This document shows, one piece after another, positions 35,980 to 42,745 of a DNA stretch of 64,000 nt (position 1 is the stretch's first letter; each line of letters begins with the position of its first letter). A model generated the notes under the pieces. The model was not told the origin of the DNA, made no database searches, and saw only the letters and a program-made list of their open reading frames with translations. The DNA is from Bacillus piscicola. GTDB lineage: Bacteria > Bacillota > Bacilli > Bacillales > Marinococcaceae. The stretch spans positions 59,605-123,604 of the forward strand of contig NZ_JAJJJF010000009.1 of NCBI RefSeq assembly GCF_022458745.1, given 5' to 3'. Both the position numbers and the translations under genes were made by a program.

Positions 35980-36351
35980 CAGGTATGTTGCTACTTTCGC
36001 TAAGCATTCATCAATTATTTCATCAATTTGATCATCTTCTGGATTATACTTCTTTAACACTTTTAGATTCCGGGCTGTCCAATCTAGTGATTTTACCTGA
36101 TCAGTTAAAATCACTCCTGTTATGGGATAGCCTTCCCCGGCAAGAGATATTCCTTCTTCGGGCAATGCTACTTCAAAGGGATACCCCTTTTTTTGATTGG
36201 TAATCGGACAAACGACTACAAATCCTGTTGCTTCATTGAATTCTTTGGGCGATAAAACAATAGCATTCCTTCTCCCAGCTTGTTCATGACCAGCTTGTGG
36301 ATTGAAATTTAAAACAATTAAATCGCCTCTTTCTGTGATGGATGCCGACAT
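35974..36351 (-). CDS. mazF: MazF-family toxin (mRNA interferase)
   Basis: The protein has 125 residues and fits the MazF/ChpB pattern: RGDLIVLNFNPQAGHEQAGRRNAIVLSP, VVCPITNQKKGYPFEV, GVILTDQVKSLDW, then a C-terminal helix. MazF toxins cleave mRNA at short sites. The ATG overlaps the stop codon of the antitoxin gene, the normal translational coupling. On a plasmid the pair acts as an addiction module. Confidence 0.92.
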   Translation of the reverse strand: MSASITERGDLIVLNFNPQAGHEQAGRRNAIVLSPKEFNEATGFVVVCPITNQKKGYPFEVALPEEGISLAGEGYPITGVILTDQVKSLDWTARNLKVLKKYNPEDDQIDEIIDECLAKVATYLT

Positions 36352-36650
36352 TACATTAATTCACGTCCCTCGATTCCAAAGTCAATTTCCTTGTGTCGAT
36401 TTTCAGGAGTAATCTGTGCTAATAATTCTTCTAATTTGTATTCTTTTCGTGATTTCTTGGGTTTCAATGTGATAGTACTTTCACTCCTACTCACATTTAT
36501 TTCCATTTCTGAACCTTGGTCGATACCTATTCTGTCAGCAGCTTCTTTTGGGATACGAATGCCCAAACTGTTTCCCCATTTTTGAGCAGTAACTGTAGAC
36601 ATGTAGTCAACCCCTTTACTCTGGTTTATTTTAGTTTCTTTCGATTCCAT
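36351..36650 (-). CDS. mazE: MazE-family antitoxin
   Basis: About 99 residues from the ATG at 36650, which has GGAGGTGATATA before it; a second possible start (MSTVTAQKW) lies 16 codons later. The N-terminal AbrB/SpoVT swapped-hairpin is clear: AQKWGNSLGIRIPKEAADRIGI. The acidic C-terminal tail (KYKLEELLAQITPENRHKE-like) would block MazF. The dimer normally represses its own promoter. Confidence 0.92.
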   Translation of the reverse strand: MESKETKINQSKGVDYMSTVTAQKWGNSLGIRIPKEAADRIGIDQGSEMEINVSRSESTITLKPKKSRKEYKLEELLAQITPENRHKEIDFGIEGRELM

Positions 36651-36777
36651 TATATCACCTCCGACCGAAAATGTATATACGTAGTATATACACGTTAGAA
36701 GGAAATGATACTCATGATTCTTCAAATACTTTTTTGTTTTTTTACTTTTTCTACATCAAAATTCGTAGGTTATGCGA

Positions 36778-36915
36778 CTCTTTGACATCCTCCCCCACCT
36801 AAAATTCTAACCAAGTCAAAGAAATCCCAAGAATTAACGTTTCGGTCGCTGCGCTTCCAGTGTTTCTGCATGGAACGGATATGTTTTACATCTTCGATTT
36901 TAATAGACCACTGTG
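36778..36915 (-). pseudogene. Probable remnant of an IS605/IS1341-type tnpB and its end
   Basis: The leftward frame reads IEDVKHIRSMQKHWKRSDR and NVNSWDFFDLVR, resembling the region before the RuvC block of some TnpB proteins. It runs directly into CTTTGACATCCTCCCCCACC on the other strand, which looks like an IS605-type right end. The rest of the gene is missing. It sits between the two toxin-antitoxin modules. Confidence 0.4.
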
Positions 36916-36990
36916 GAATTTAATAATTATACGTATTATAATGGTTATAACGGACATAATTATATATTAGAAAAGGAGGAAGGGAATATT

Positions 36991-37254
36991 ATGTCTATGG
37001 TGGTGAATAATTTGGAAAGAAAAGTTACAAAGATTGGCCGCAGTTATGGTATAACCATACCTCTTGATATGTTAAAGGAACATGGCATTAAACCAGGTGA
37101 TACCGTAAGCGTAACAGGGAAAGATGGCGAAATTTCTTTTAAGAAAAGTCGTAAAGTGGATTTGCCAGATGGCATTAGCTCAGACTTTTTTGAAGTACTA
37201 GAACGGAATACTCAAAAACACGATGAAACATTAAAGGGGTTAATCGACCGATAA
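36991..37254 (+). CDS. AbrB-type antitoxin paired with a Doc toxin
   Basis: About 87 residues from the ATG at 36991, with AAAAGGAGG upstream. The N-terminal AbrB/MazE fold is clear (RKVTKIGRSYGITIPLDMLKEHGIKPGD) and the C-terminal segment would contact the toxin. It ends 1 base before the Doc gene. TATAAT at 36937-36942 in a dyad-rich AT segment is a likely promoter with operator. Doc partners are usually Phd; AbrB-type partners are a known variant. Confidence 0.85.
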   Translation: MSMVVNNLERKVTKIGRSYGITIPLDMLKEHGIKPGDTVSVTGKDGEISFKKSRKVDLPDGISSDFFEVLERNTQKHDETLKGLIDR

Positions 37255-37255
37255 G

Positions 37256-37648
37256 ATGCGTTATTTGACTGTCAAAGAAGTTGAAGCGATCAATCAATAT
37301 ATCATCTTAAAGTATTCACCGAATGAACCAATCGGAGTGAAAGACCGTTCGATGCTTGAATCATCGGTTTATCGTCCTCAACAGTCAGCGTTTGGAGAAG
37401 ATGCATACCCGACGATGGAAACAAAGGCGGCTGCCCTTTTTGAATCGTTAGCACAGAATCATCCGTTTCACAATGCCAATAAGAGGACGGCTTTTACATC
37501 ACTCACCCAATTTCTTTATTACAATGGTTTTGATTTTGAAATGCTGAACCAAAAAGCACAAGAAGATTTTACGGTTGATGTCGTTAACCATAAAAATGAT
37601 TTTGAGCAGATCGCTTCGATCATTAAAGAATACTCGTTCAAGGTTTGA
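37256..37648 (+). CDS. doc: Doc-type Fic-domain toxin (death on curing)
   Basis: The protein has 130 residues. The Fic motif HPFHNANKRTA lies near residues 68-78, matching the Doc variant HxFxxANKR. Doc phosphorylates EF-Tu rather than AMPylating. The N-terminal MRYLTVKEVEAINQYIILKY is the usual Doc start. It is coupled to the upstream AbrB-type antitoxin and followed by its own terminator. Confidence 0.92.
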   Translation: MRYLTVKEVEAINQYIILKYSPNEPIGVKDRSMLESSVYRPQQSAFGEDAYPTMETKAAALFESLAQNHPFHNANKRTAFTSLTQFLYYNGFDFEMLNQKAQEDFTVDVVNHKNDFEQIASIIKEYSFKV

Positions 37649-37654
37649 ACCGAA

Positions 37655-37681
37655 ACCCTCAAAATTTGAGGGTTCTTTTTT
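37655..37681 (+). terminator. Terminator of the AbrB/Doc operon
   Basis: AACCCTCAAA pairs with TTTGAGGGTT, followed by CTTTTTTT on the rightward strand. It lies directly after the doc stop codon and before the convergent nucleotidyltransferase gene. Confidence 0.88.
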
Positions 37682-37714
37682 TAGATTCAACAATCGCGCC
37701 CGTTTGCGGAATAT

Positions 37715-38545
37715 TTATAATGCTTCAGTTTCAGAAATTAATTCTTTTAAGTTGTTTACAGCTTGGTTTGTTTTATCTTTATCCGTTGAAAGAAAGGAAA
37801 CAATTTCATCAATACGTTTTTTATAGTTTATAGGTTTTATTGAAAAATCTTGAATCATGGCTACAGCTTTCTTTTCGTTGATGCAATACACCTTGTTTTT
37901 TGAAAAGATAACTTGATTCAAGCAAGAAATACTCCGAAAACAATGCCCCATCACGTATGAAATGTCGTCTTTATTCGCATTGGCTTCCATAAACATCAGG
38001 GAAAAAGAAGCTTCAAAGGAAAAATATTGAATCATCGCTTCTTGAAATTTCTCGGGATAAGGTTCTGTTTTCTTTTTTAATTCACTTAACGTACCTTCAG
38101 GGTCAGATAAAACATTACAAACAGCTAATTCCCCCATATACATGGCATTCAAATAACCGTGAGGATGTCCTGTTTGATAATGAATGGATACTAGACCTGA
38201 TAAACAATCGTCAATAACTTTACTGACTCGTTTAATATCACGAAAGATAAGATCTACATGATAACCCTGTATAACTAACCAGCCACCTCCATTTATCCAT
38301 TCGCCCCATTCACCTAAAGAAGTAATTAAATGCTCTTTTTTATCGTCATTAAGATTAAACGCTGCTTTTTCTATATCATTGGTATTAAACCCTTTTGATT
38401 CATCATAGTAAATTCCAATATCTATATCAGAATCTGGACTATGAGTTCCTCTTGCCCTAGACCCACCTAATACAACTCCTACTACACCTGGCAGTCCATC
38501 TAGTTCCTGTTTTATGTCTTGAATTATATTATCGACAGTTGCCAT
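37715..38545 (-). CDS. Minimal-nucleotidyltransferase-domain protein
   Basis: The protein has 276 residues. The nucleotidyltransferase signature GGSRARGTHSPDSDIDIGIYY (G-G/S-x9-13-D-x-D) occupies residues 27-47, with a third acidic residue in YHVDLIFRD. The rest is helical. This is the fold of aminoglycoside nucleotidyltransferases and of many unknown family members. The substrate cannot be read from the sequence, so I do not call it a resistance gene. Confidence 0.8.
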   Translation of the reverse strand: MATVDNIIQDIKQELDGLPGVVGVVLGGSRARGTHSPDSDIDIGIYYDESKGFNTNDIEKAAFNLNDDKKEHLITSLGEWGEWINGGGWLVIQGYHVDLIFRDIKRVSKVIDDCLSGLVSIHYQTGHPHGYLNAMYMGELAVCNVLSDPEGTLSELKKKTEPYPEKFQEAMIQYFSFEASFSLMFMEANANKDDISYVMGHCFRSISCLNQVIFSKNKVYCINEKKAVAMIQDFSIKPINYKKRIDEIVSFLSTDKDKTNQAVNNLKELISETEAL

Positions 38546-38665
38546 TATATTTCACTCCAATTTAAATTCAATAATCTGGCCCGATTGTTGCATTGTCGTA
38601 TTTCAGCTAGTCATTGCAATTGTATCAAACTTTTTATGAATTTCGGCACAATCGACATTCCACAT

Positions 38666-38697
38666 GACTAGAAAAAAAAGAAGCCCGCCAAGGACTT
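38666..38697 (-). terminator. Rho-independent terminator on the leftward strand
   Basis: On the leftward strand GAAGTCC pairs with GGGCTTC around TTGGC, followed by eight Ts. It lies 25 bases after the small frame at 38722-38880, supporting that frame as a real transcript end. Confidence 0.75.
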
Positions 38698-38721
38698 CAT
38701 CACTTCACCATATTGCATGTC

Positions 38722-38880
38722 TTATATAATCCTTGGTGTTCCCCTTACGGGGCTATTTTTACATGCCGCTAAAATGGCTAATCCCCTTTCATTCGCAACT
38801 ATCTCGATAAGATGGAGCTCTCCGAACATAGATTCCGATAAAATTCCCTTATGTATATTCGACAAAATATCATAATACAT
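38722..38880 (-). CDS. 52-residue unknown protein next to the IS605-type element
   Basis: The frame starts at ATG 38880, only 9 bases from the right end of the IS605-type element, and reads MYYDILSNIHKGILSESM... to VRGTPRII. It is followed by a good terminator. No ribosome-binding site is clear, so it may be the tail of a longer gene cut by the insertion. Function unknown. Confidence 0.35.
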   Translation of the reverse strand: MYYDILSNIHKGILSESMFGELHLIEIVANERGLAILAACKNSPVRGTPRII

Positions 38881-38981
38881 CCTAATTATTGAACTACCCA
38901 CCACTTATCACCCTTTGGGTTGATTGAAGTGGGGGATTCTTAGGTCGTAGGTGCTTTTGATAGCCACCTAAGTTTACTAAG

Positions 38982-40097
38982 CTATCCCCGCAGCCCCTGC
39001 GGTTGTAGAAGCCTTATTGCTTCCTTTTTTAGATTTATTCCTGCGTTAATATCTCTGTCGTGGTGAGTATGACATTTAGGACAATTCCACTCACGAAGGT
39101 TTAGATTCTTAACGTCTTTGTGTTTATGACCACATCTTGAACAAAGCTGACTGGAAGGGAAGTTTTTCGCAACAGCGACCACTTTCTTCCCATACCACTC
39201 TGCCTTGTATTCAAGCATGGTTCGAAAATCTGACCAACTGACTTCACTAATGGCTTTTGCTAATTTGTGGTTCTTCAACATATTAGACACCTGCAAATCT
39301 TCAATACCGATGATGTCGTGGTTTTTGACAAGTTTGGTGGAGATTTTATGCAAGTAATCATTACGTGCGTTTTGTATTTTTTCATGGATGCACGCAACCT
39401 TAATGCGTTGTTTATTCCAATTAGAAGAACCTTTCTTTCTTCTTGAAAGAATTCGTTGCGCTTTTACTAACTTCTTTTCTAATGTGCGGAAATACTTATG
39501 ATTTTTGTACACTGTACCATCAGAAAGAATAGCAAAGTCTTTTAAACCAACATCAATACCTACGCTAGAATTGGTTTTAGGTAATTTGTGCACTTCTGTT
39601 TCAACAAGAATAGAAACAAAGTATTTTCCACTAGGATTACGTCTAACAGTAGTGTTAATAATCCGTCCTTCTACTTCACGACTTTTTGCAAACTTAACTA
39701 ACCCAAGTTTAGGTAGCTTAATTTTATTGCCTACAATAGCAATATTTCCGTTGGTATACTTTGTCGTATAAGACTGTACCTTGTTCTTTTTAGACTTGAA
39801 TCGCGGTGCTTTATTTTGTTTCTTGAAGAATCGTGTATACGAATCAGCAAGGTTTTTAAGTGATGACTGGATAGCAATACTGTCCACTTCTTTGAGCCAT
39901 CCCAACTCTTTCTTTAGTTTTGTTAGTTGGGAGGAACAAGTGTTATACGTTAATCCCTTTCCAGTTTTTTTGTACGTATCATTCCATTTGGATAAGAAGT
40001 GGTTAAACACAAAGCGAGAGCAGCCAATTGTTTTAGAAATCAAGATTTCTTGTTCTTTGTTAGGATAGATGCGAAATTTGTATGCTTTGTTGACCAT
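38982..40097 (-). CDS. tnpB: TnpB RNA-guided nuclease of an IS605-type element
   Basis: The protein has 371 residues. The HTH start ([27 protein letters not shown]) is typical. RuvC residues are intact: D in GIDVGLKD near 181, E in IGIEDLQV near 264, and D in HHDRDINAG near 347. The four-cysteine zinc finger (CSRCGH...CPKCH) lies between. TnpB proteins use a guide RNA encoded across the 3' end of the gene and the right end of the element; the hairpins at 38889-38980 are where it would lie. No inactivating mutation was seen. Confidence 0.93.
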   Translation of the reverse strand: MVNKAYKFRIYPNKEQEILISKTIGCSRFVFNHFLSKWNDTYKKTGKGLTYNTCSSQLTKLKKELGWLKEVDSIAIQSSLKNLADSYTRFFKKQNKAPRFKSKKNKVQSYTTKYTNGNIAIVGNKIKLPKLGLVKFAKSREVEGRIINTTVRRNPSGKYFVSILVETEVHKLPKTNSSVGIDVGLKDFAILSDGTVYKNHKYFRTLEKKLVKAQRILSRRKKGSSNWNKQRIKVACIHEKIQNARNDYLHKISTKLVKNHDIIGIEDLQVSNMLKNHKLAKAISEVSWSDFRTMLEYKAEWYGKKVVAVAKNFPSSQLCSRCGHKHKDVKNLNLREWNCPKCHTHHDRDINAGINLKKEAIRLLQPQGLRG

Positions 40098-40113
40098 TGA
40101 TTTTCACCCCCTT

Positions 40114-40168
40114 TATCATGTATTGTTTTAATATACAGTAATTATATCATGTATTATTTTAATACACA
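40114..40168. promoter_or_regulatory. Twin 24-bp palindromic operators between tnpB and the RHH gene
   Basis: Two copies of TATCATGTATT(G/A)TTTTAATA-type sequence start at 40114 and 40145, a 31-bp spacing. The second contains the exact palindrome TGTATTA-TTT-TAATACA. They sit between divergent starts and overlap the region where both promoters must lie, so they are probable binding sites of the RHH protein. Confidence 0.65.
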
Positions 40169-40181
40169 AGGAGGGTGAATG

Positions 40182-40331
40182 ATGTCTCAAGTTTTAAATA
40201 TGCGTTATCCGAAAGAATTATTGAAACGTATTGATGAATTTAAAGAAAAGAAGGGGTTTACGACTCGCACCCAAACGATTATCTATCTTATTCAATATGC
40301 TTTAGAACAGTCGGACAATCGAGATAGCTAA
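40182..40331 (+). CDS. 49-residue ribbon-helix-helix protein inside the IS605-type element
   Basis: The ATG at 40182 has AAGGAGGG 7 bases upstream. The product begins with a beta strand (VLNMRYP), followed by KELLKRIDEFKEKKGFTTRTQT and IIYLIQYALEQ, the CopG/Arc-type ribbon-helix-helix fold. It is divergent from tnpB across twin palindromes and lies inside the element's left end, where tnpA is usually found. It likely represses itself and tnpB. Confidence 0.7.
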   Translation: MSQVLNMRYPKELLKRIDEFKEKKGFTTRTQTIIYLIQYALEQSDNRDS

Positions 40332-40426
40332 AGCTATCCCTTGTCCGAAGGCGATTCATCTCCCACTTACTCGCTAACGCTCCTTGAAGTGGGAGTCTTC
40401 TCGCCTAATCAAGAGAAATTATTGAT

Positions 40427-40879
40427 TTGGCTGAACAAGAGGGACTCGAAGCGTATATCACCTGGAAATGGGATGAAAAAGATCATGATGACAGACGATT
40501 TGAGTTTGCGAGCACCATGTCTCACTTCAATACCAAGCAGTTGAAGTGGTTATTTAAACGAGCAAAAGACTGGATTGGCGAAATACTTCCTGTCCTCCAC
40601 CAACGGTTAGAATCCTATCAAAAATGCGAGGAAGCTTCTTCCCTGCCAGGAATGGTCACCTATCGCGACATCGCTCATTTTCATCAATTTGACGTGGAGT
40701 GGTACGTAGAGAAGGAGTACCAGCTACTGGAACACGCTAGGGTACATGGAGTAGATCAAGCCCTCCATTGGTTTGGAGCCTGTTTCTCAGAACGTCTTGC
40801 GCAGCATCGCCAGAGATTTCCGCTGGAAGAATGGAAGTTTGAGGATTATCTCTTAGCCCATGCTCCTCTGCTTCCTTAG
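40427..40879 (+). CDS. Unknown protein beside the IS605-type element, possibly 5'-truncated
   Basis: The frame is open from just after the element end (REIIDLAEQEGLEAYITWKW) with no good start; the first usable codon is a TTG at 40427 with a weak AAGAGA. The 150-residue product is acidic and helical, with Trp-rich segments (WLFKRAKDWIGEIL, ALHWFGACFSERLAQH). No family recognised. The IS605-type insertion probably removed its promoter or N terminus. Confidence 0.45.
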   Translation: MAEQEGLEAYITWKWDEKDHDDRRFEFASTMSHFNTKQLKWLFKRAKDWIGEILPVLHQRLESYQKCEEASSLPGMVTYRDIAHFHQFDVEWYVEKEYQLLEHARVHGVDQALHWFGACFSERLAQHRQRFPLEEWKFEDYLLAHAPLLP

Positions 40880-41708
40880 TGAAACAGCAGACTAAAAATT
40901 ATAACCAACAGTCCTTCAAACCTGTATTTATCAATGGTTTTGCGGACAAATAGCCCCCTGTTTTTGAAAAATATTAAAAGAGGGGTTTTAGGTATGCTCT
41001 TTTACCTGTTGCCTTTCTTTTTTGTTTTTCTTTGCTTTTATCCTTTTCCTTTTCTTCCCTTCTAACCACTATTAAGAGTACAACGTTGTATATTCATTCC
41101 TCTGTTTATCCTTATTTTCAGCCATATCTCTTAAAAAAACAAAAACATACATGAGGATAAAATATGGTTAACACCTTATCAATTGCTTATTCTCTTACAA
41201 AACCAAAAACCTTTGTCTGGACATTGTGAAAGGAGGGGATAACCGCCACAAAAAAAGCTACTTCATGGGAAGCATGTTCATTCATTGGGTTGTATCAATA
41301 TTCTTTTGTTTTTTTAAGGATAATTGTAATCGTATTTTCGCTTTTTTAATAGTTATGGCTTCATAATTTCGGTTTTTTGTTTGGGTTACAAAGGGAAACG
41401 CTTGCGCCAGAACAAGTAGCAACGTTGTATAGAAGCTTTCCTTCTTAAAAGTCCTTCTAAATAAAAGCTTTCTTTTAGTAAAAACAAATGTTAATTCTCT
41501 TTCTGTATACCCGTGAAACTTGTTTTTAACTCACTTTTTCATGCCCATTAACATTCTCAAACCACATGGAGGACACATATTCATCTCCACAAGTGATCTA
41601 CATGCCACATGTATACCACTGATCACTTGTACCTCACATATGCTTTTCCTCATTCTCTGGTGCATGGAATGTACCACAAAACATCGTCGTTTACTTATTT
41701 CGTCTACG
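40880..41708. other. AT-rich intergenic region with degenerate box copies
   Basis: No convincing gene was seen. Around 41555-41690 there are several degenerate relatives of the ACATGTAGACCACA box (for example GTGATCTACATGCCACATGTATACCA in two halves, and GAATGTACCACAAAA). A purine-rich GAAAGGAGGGG at 41229 is not followed by a close start codon. Confidence 0.4.
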
Positions 41709-41846
41709 TTAGGATTTTGTTTCTGTTCTTTGGCACAACCACGATCTTTCAACTCTTGCCGCCAAATAACGATCTAACTCTTCTAACAACTGATCCACCT
41801 CTTCTTTTGTTGGTACAGTATTGGTCTCTTTAGGAACATGCTTCAT
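41709..41846 (-). CDS. 45-residue small protein, relative of the one at 54729
   Basis: The ATG at 41846 is preceded by GAGGGAG. The product carries VPTKEEVDQLLEELDRYLAA, closely matching YPTKEDIDNLLKQLELYLA of the small gene at 54729-54854. Two such copies with good ribosome-binding sites on one replicon suggest a real family of small helical proteins. Function unknown. Confidence 0.55.
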   Translation of the reverse strand: MKHVPKETNTVPTKEEVDQLLEELDRYLAARVERSWLCQRTETKS

Positions 41847-42015
41847 TGTTCTCCCTCTTTCAAAACTATTTTACTACTACTATTTTATCATGAAGAATAA
41901 ATTTTTTAAATATTGAAAGTATAGATGTTCAATCAGTAGGCACAACAGGACATTTAATTTAGGTTACTTATATTGTAAAATAAAAGTAACTTTTATTAGT
42001 GGGAGGAACTGAAAA

Positions 42016-42447
42016 ATGAATGCAACTCACTTATGCGATCGCTGTGATGGACGTGATAATGTGAAGCAAATCCATATCAACGACGAACTTAAAGTATACT
42101 GTCAGCATTGCTACACTGAATTGTTCTCGAAGAAAAAGCCTGTGGGTCGTCCACCGGTTGGTACGACTAAAAAAATCTCTTTAACACTCCCAGAGCATGA
42201 ATGGGAATGGTTTGAGAAAGAAGCTCAAGGAAATCGTTCGCAATTCCTGCGCCACCTGGTTTGGGAAGCTCAGTCTACGGAAAATAAGTGGAGTAATCAA
42301 GCCTGCCTTGGTTATGCGATCGTTGGAGCCCAAAAGCTTGGTTATGAAGAAAAACAAATCAAAGAGCTTATCCAGGCCATCTATGGTGTATTTGATGTAA
42401 AGTCCATTACAGAGGCTGAGGATATGTATCGTGATTCTCCTTACTAA
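42016..42447 (+). CDS. Zinc-ribbon plus RHH-like DNA-binding protein
   Basis: The protein has 143 residues. The N-terminal CDRCDGRD...CQHCYTELF is a four-cysteine zinc ribbon. An AT-hook-like PVGRPPVGTTKKISLTLP follows, then EHEWEWFEKEAQGNRSQFLRHLV, which looks like a ribbon-helix-helix unit. The C terminus is acidic and helical. GGGAGGAAC lies before the ATG. The gene is flanked by boxes of the ACATGTAGACCACA type, so it could be a plasmid copy-control, partition or transfer regulator. Family not recognised. Confidence 0.65.
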   Translation: MNATHLCDRCDGRDNVKQIHINDELKVYCQHCYTELFSKKKPVGRPPVGTTKKISLTLPEHEWEWFEKEAQGNRSQFLRHLVWEAQSTENKWSNQACLGYAIVGAQKLGYEEKQIKELIQAIYGVFDVKSITEAEDMYRDSPY

Positions 42448-42481
42448 AAGTTTAAGATAACCACACGACACTACAAACAAA

Positions 42482-42526
42482 AAACCGATCCCTAACTGAA
42501 ATTATTAGTAAGGGTTCGGTTCTATT
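42482..42526 (+). terminator. Probable terminator after the zinc-ribbon gene
   Basis: AACCGATCCCTAACT and AGTAAGGGTTCGGTT can fold into an imperfect hairpin, followed by CTATTTT on the rightward strand. Confidence 0.55.
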
Positions 42527-42589
42527 TTCACGCTTAATTCCTATTTCCTATTGGGAAAGGAGTTTTCGTAAATAATTTGGGCATTCATG

Positions 42590-42675
42590 TAGAGTACATA
42601 TAGAGAACATTCCACATGTAGACCACAAATTGTCTTTCACATGGACTGCACATTCCACATGTAGACCACAAAATG
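42590..42675. repeat. Two exact copies of a 21-bp CATTCCACATGTAGACCACAA box
   Basis: CATTCCACATGTAGACCACA occurs at about 42609 and again at about 42650, 41 bp apart, each followed by AA. Related ATTCATGTAGAGTACA and TTTCACATGGACTGCACA copies flank them. The same core lies in inverse orientation upstream of the genes at 33278 and 34143. Confidence 0.65.
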
Positions 42676-42694
42676 GGTTTTTTTACAGGGAAGC

Positions 42695-42733
42695 AAAAAG
42701 AAGCGCACAGACCCGTGTGAAAGCCTGCGCGCT
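42695..42733 (-). terminator. Terminator of the adhesin operon
   Basis: On the leftward strand AGCGCGCAG pairs with CTGTGCGCT (one mismatch) and is followed by TCTTTTTGCTT. It lies just after the adhesin stop codon. Confidence 0.6.
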
Positions 42734-42745
42734 GTTTGAACAATC

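Larger units (their letters stand above)
38889..40407 (-). mobile_element. IS605-type element with tnpB but no tnpA
   Basis: The left end (high-coordinate side) follows the target TTGAT, read as ATCAA at 40408-40412, and holds a CTCCCACTT/AAGTGGGAG subterminal hairpin. The right end holds a CCCCCACTTC hairpin and finishes in TTCAA at 38889. Target TTGAT and TCAA ends are features of the IS200/IS605 single-strand-transposing family. Only tnpB and a divergent ribbon-helix-helix gene are inside, so mobility would need a TnpA from elsewhere. Ends are inferred from hairpins and target logic. Confidence 0.72.

Noticed and set aside
37715..38545. Aminoglycoside resistance nucleotidyltransferase
   Set aside because: Only the generic nucleotidyltransferase core is recognisable; nothing in the sequence fixes the substrate.
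41250..41365. Short hydrophobic peptide frame near 41262, toxin-like
   Set aside because: The AGGAGG-like sequence is about 30 bases away and no antisense or antitoxin signal could be identified.
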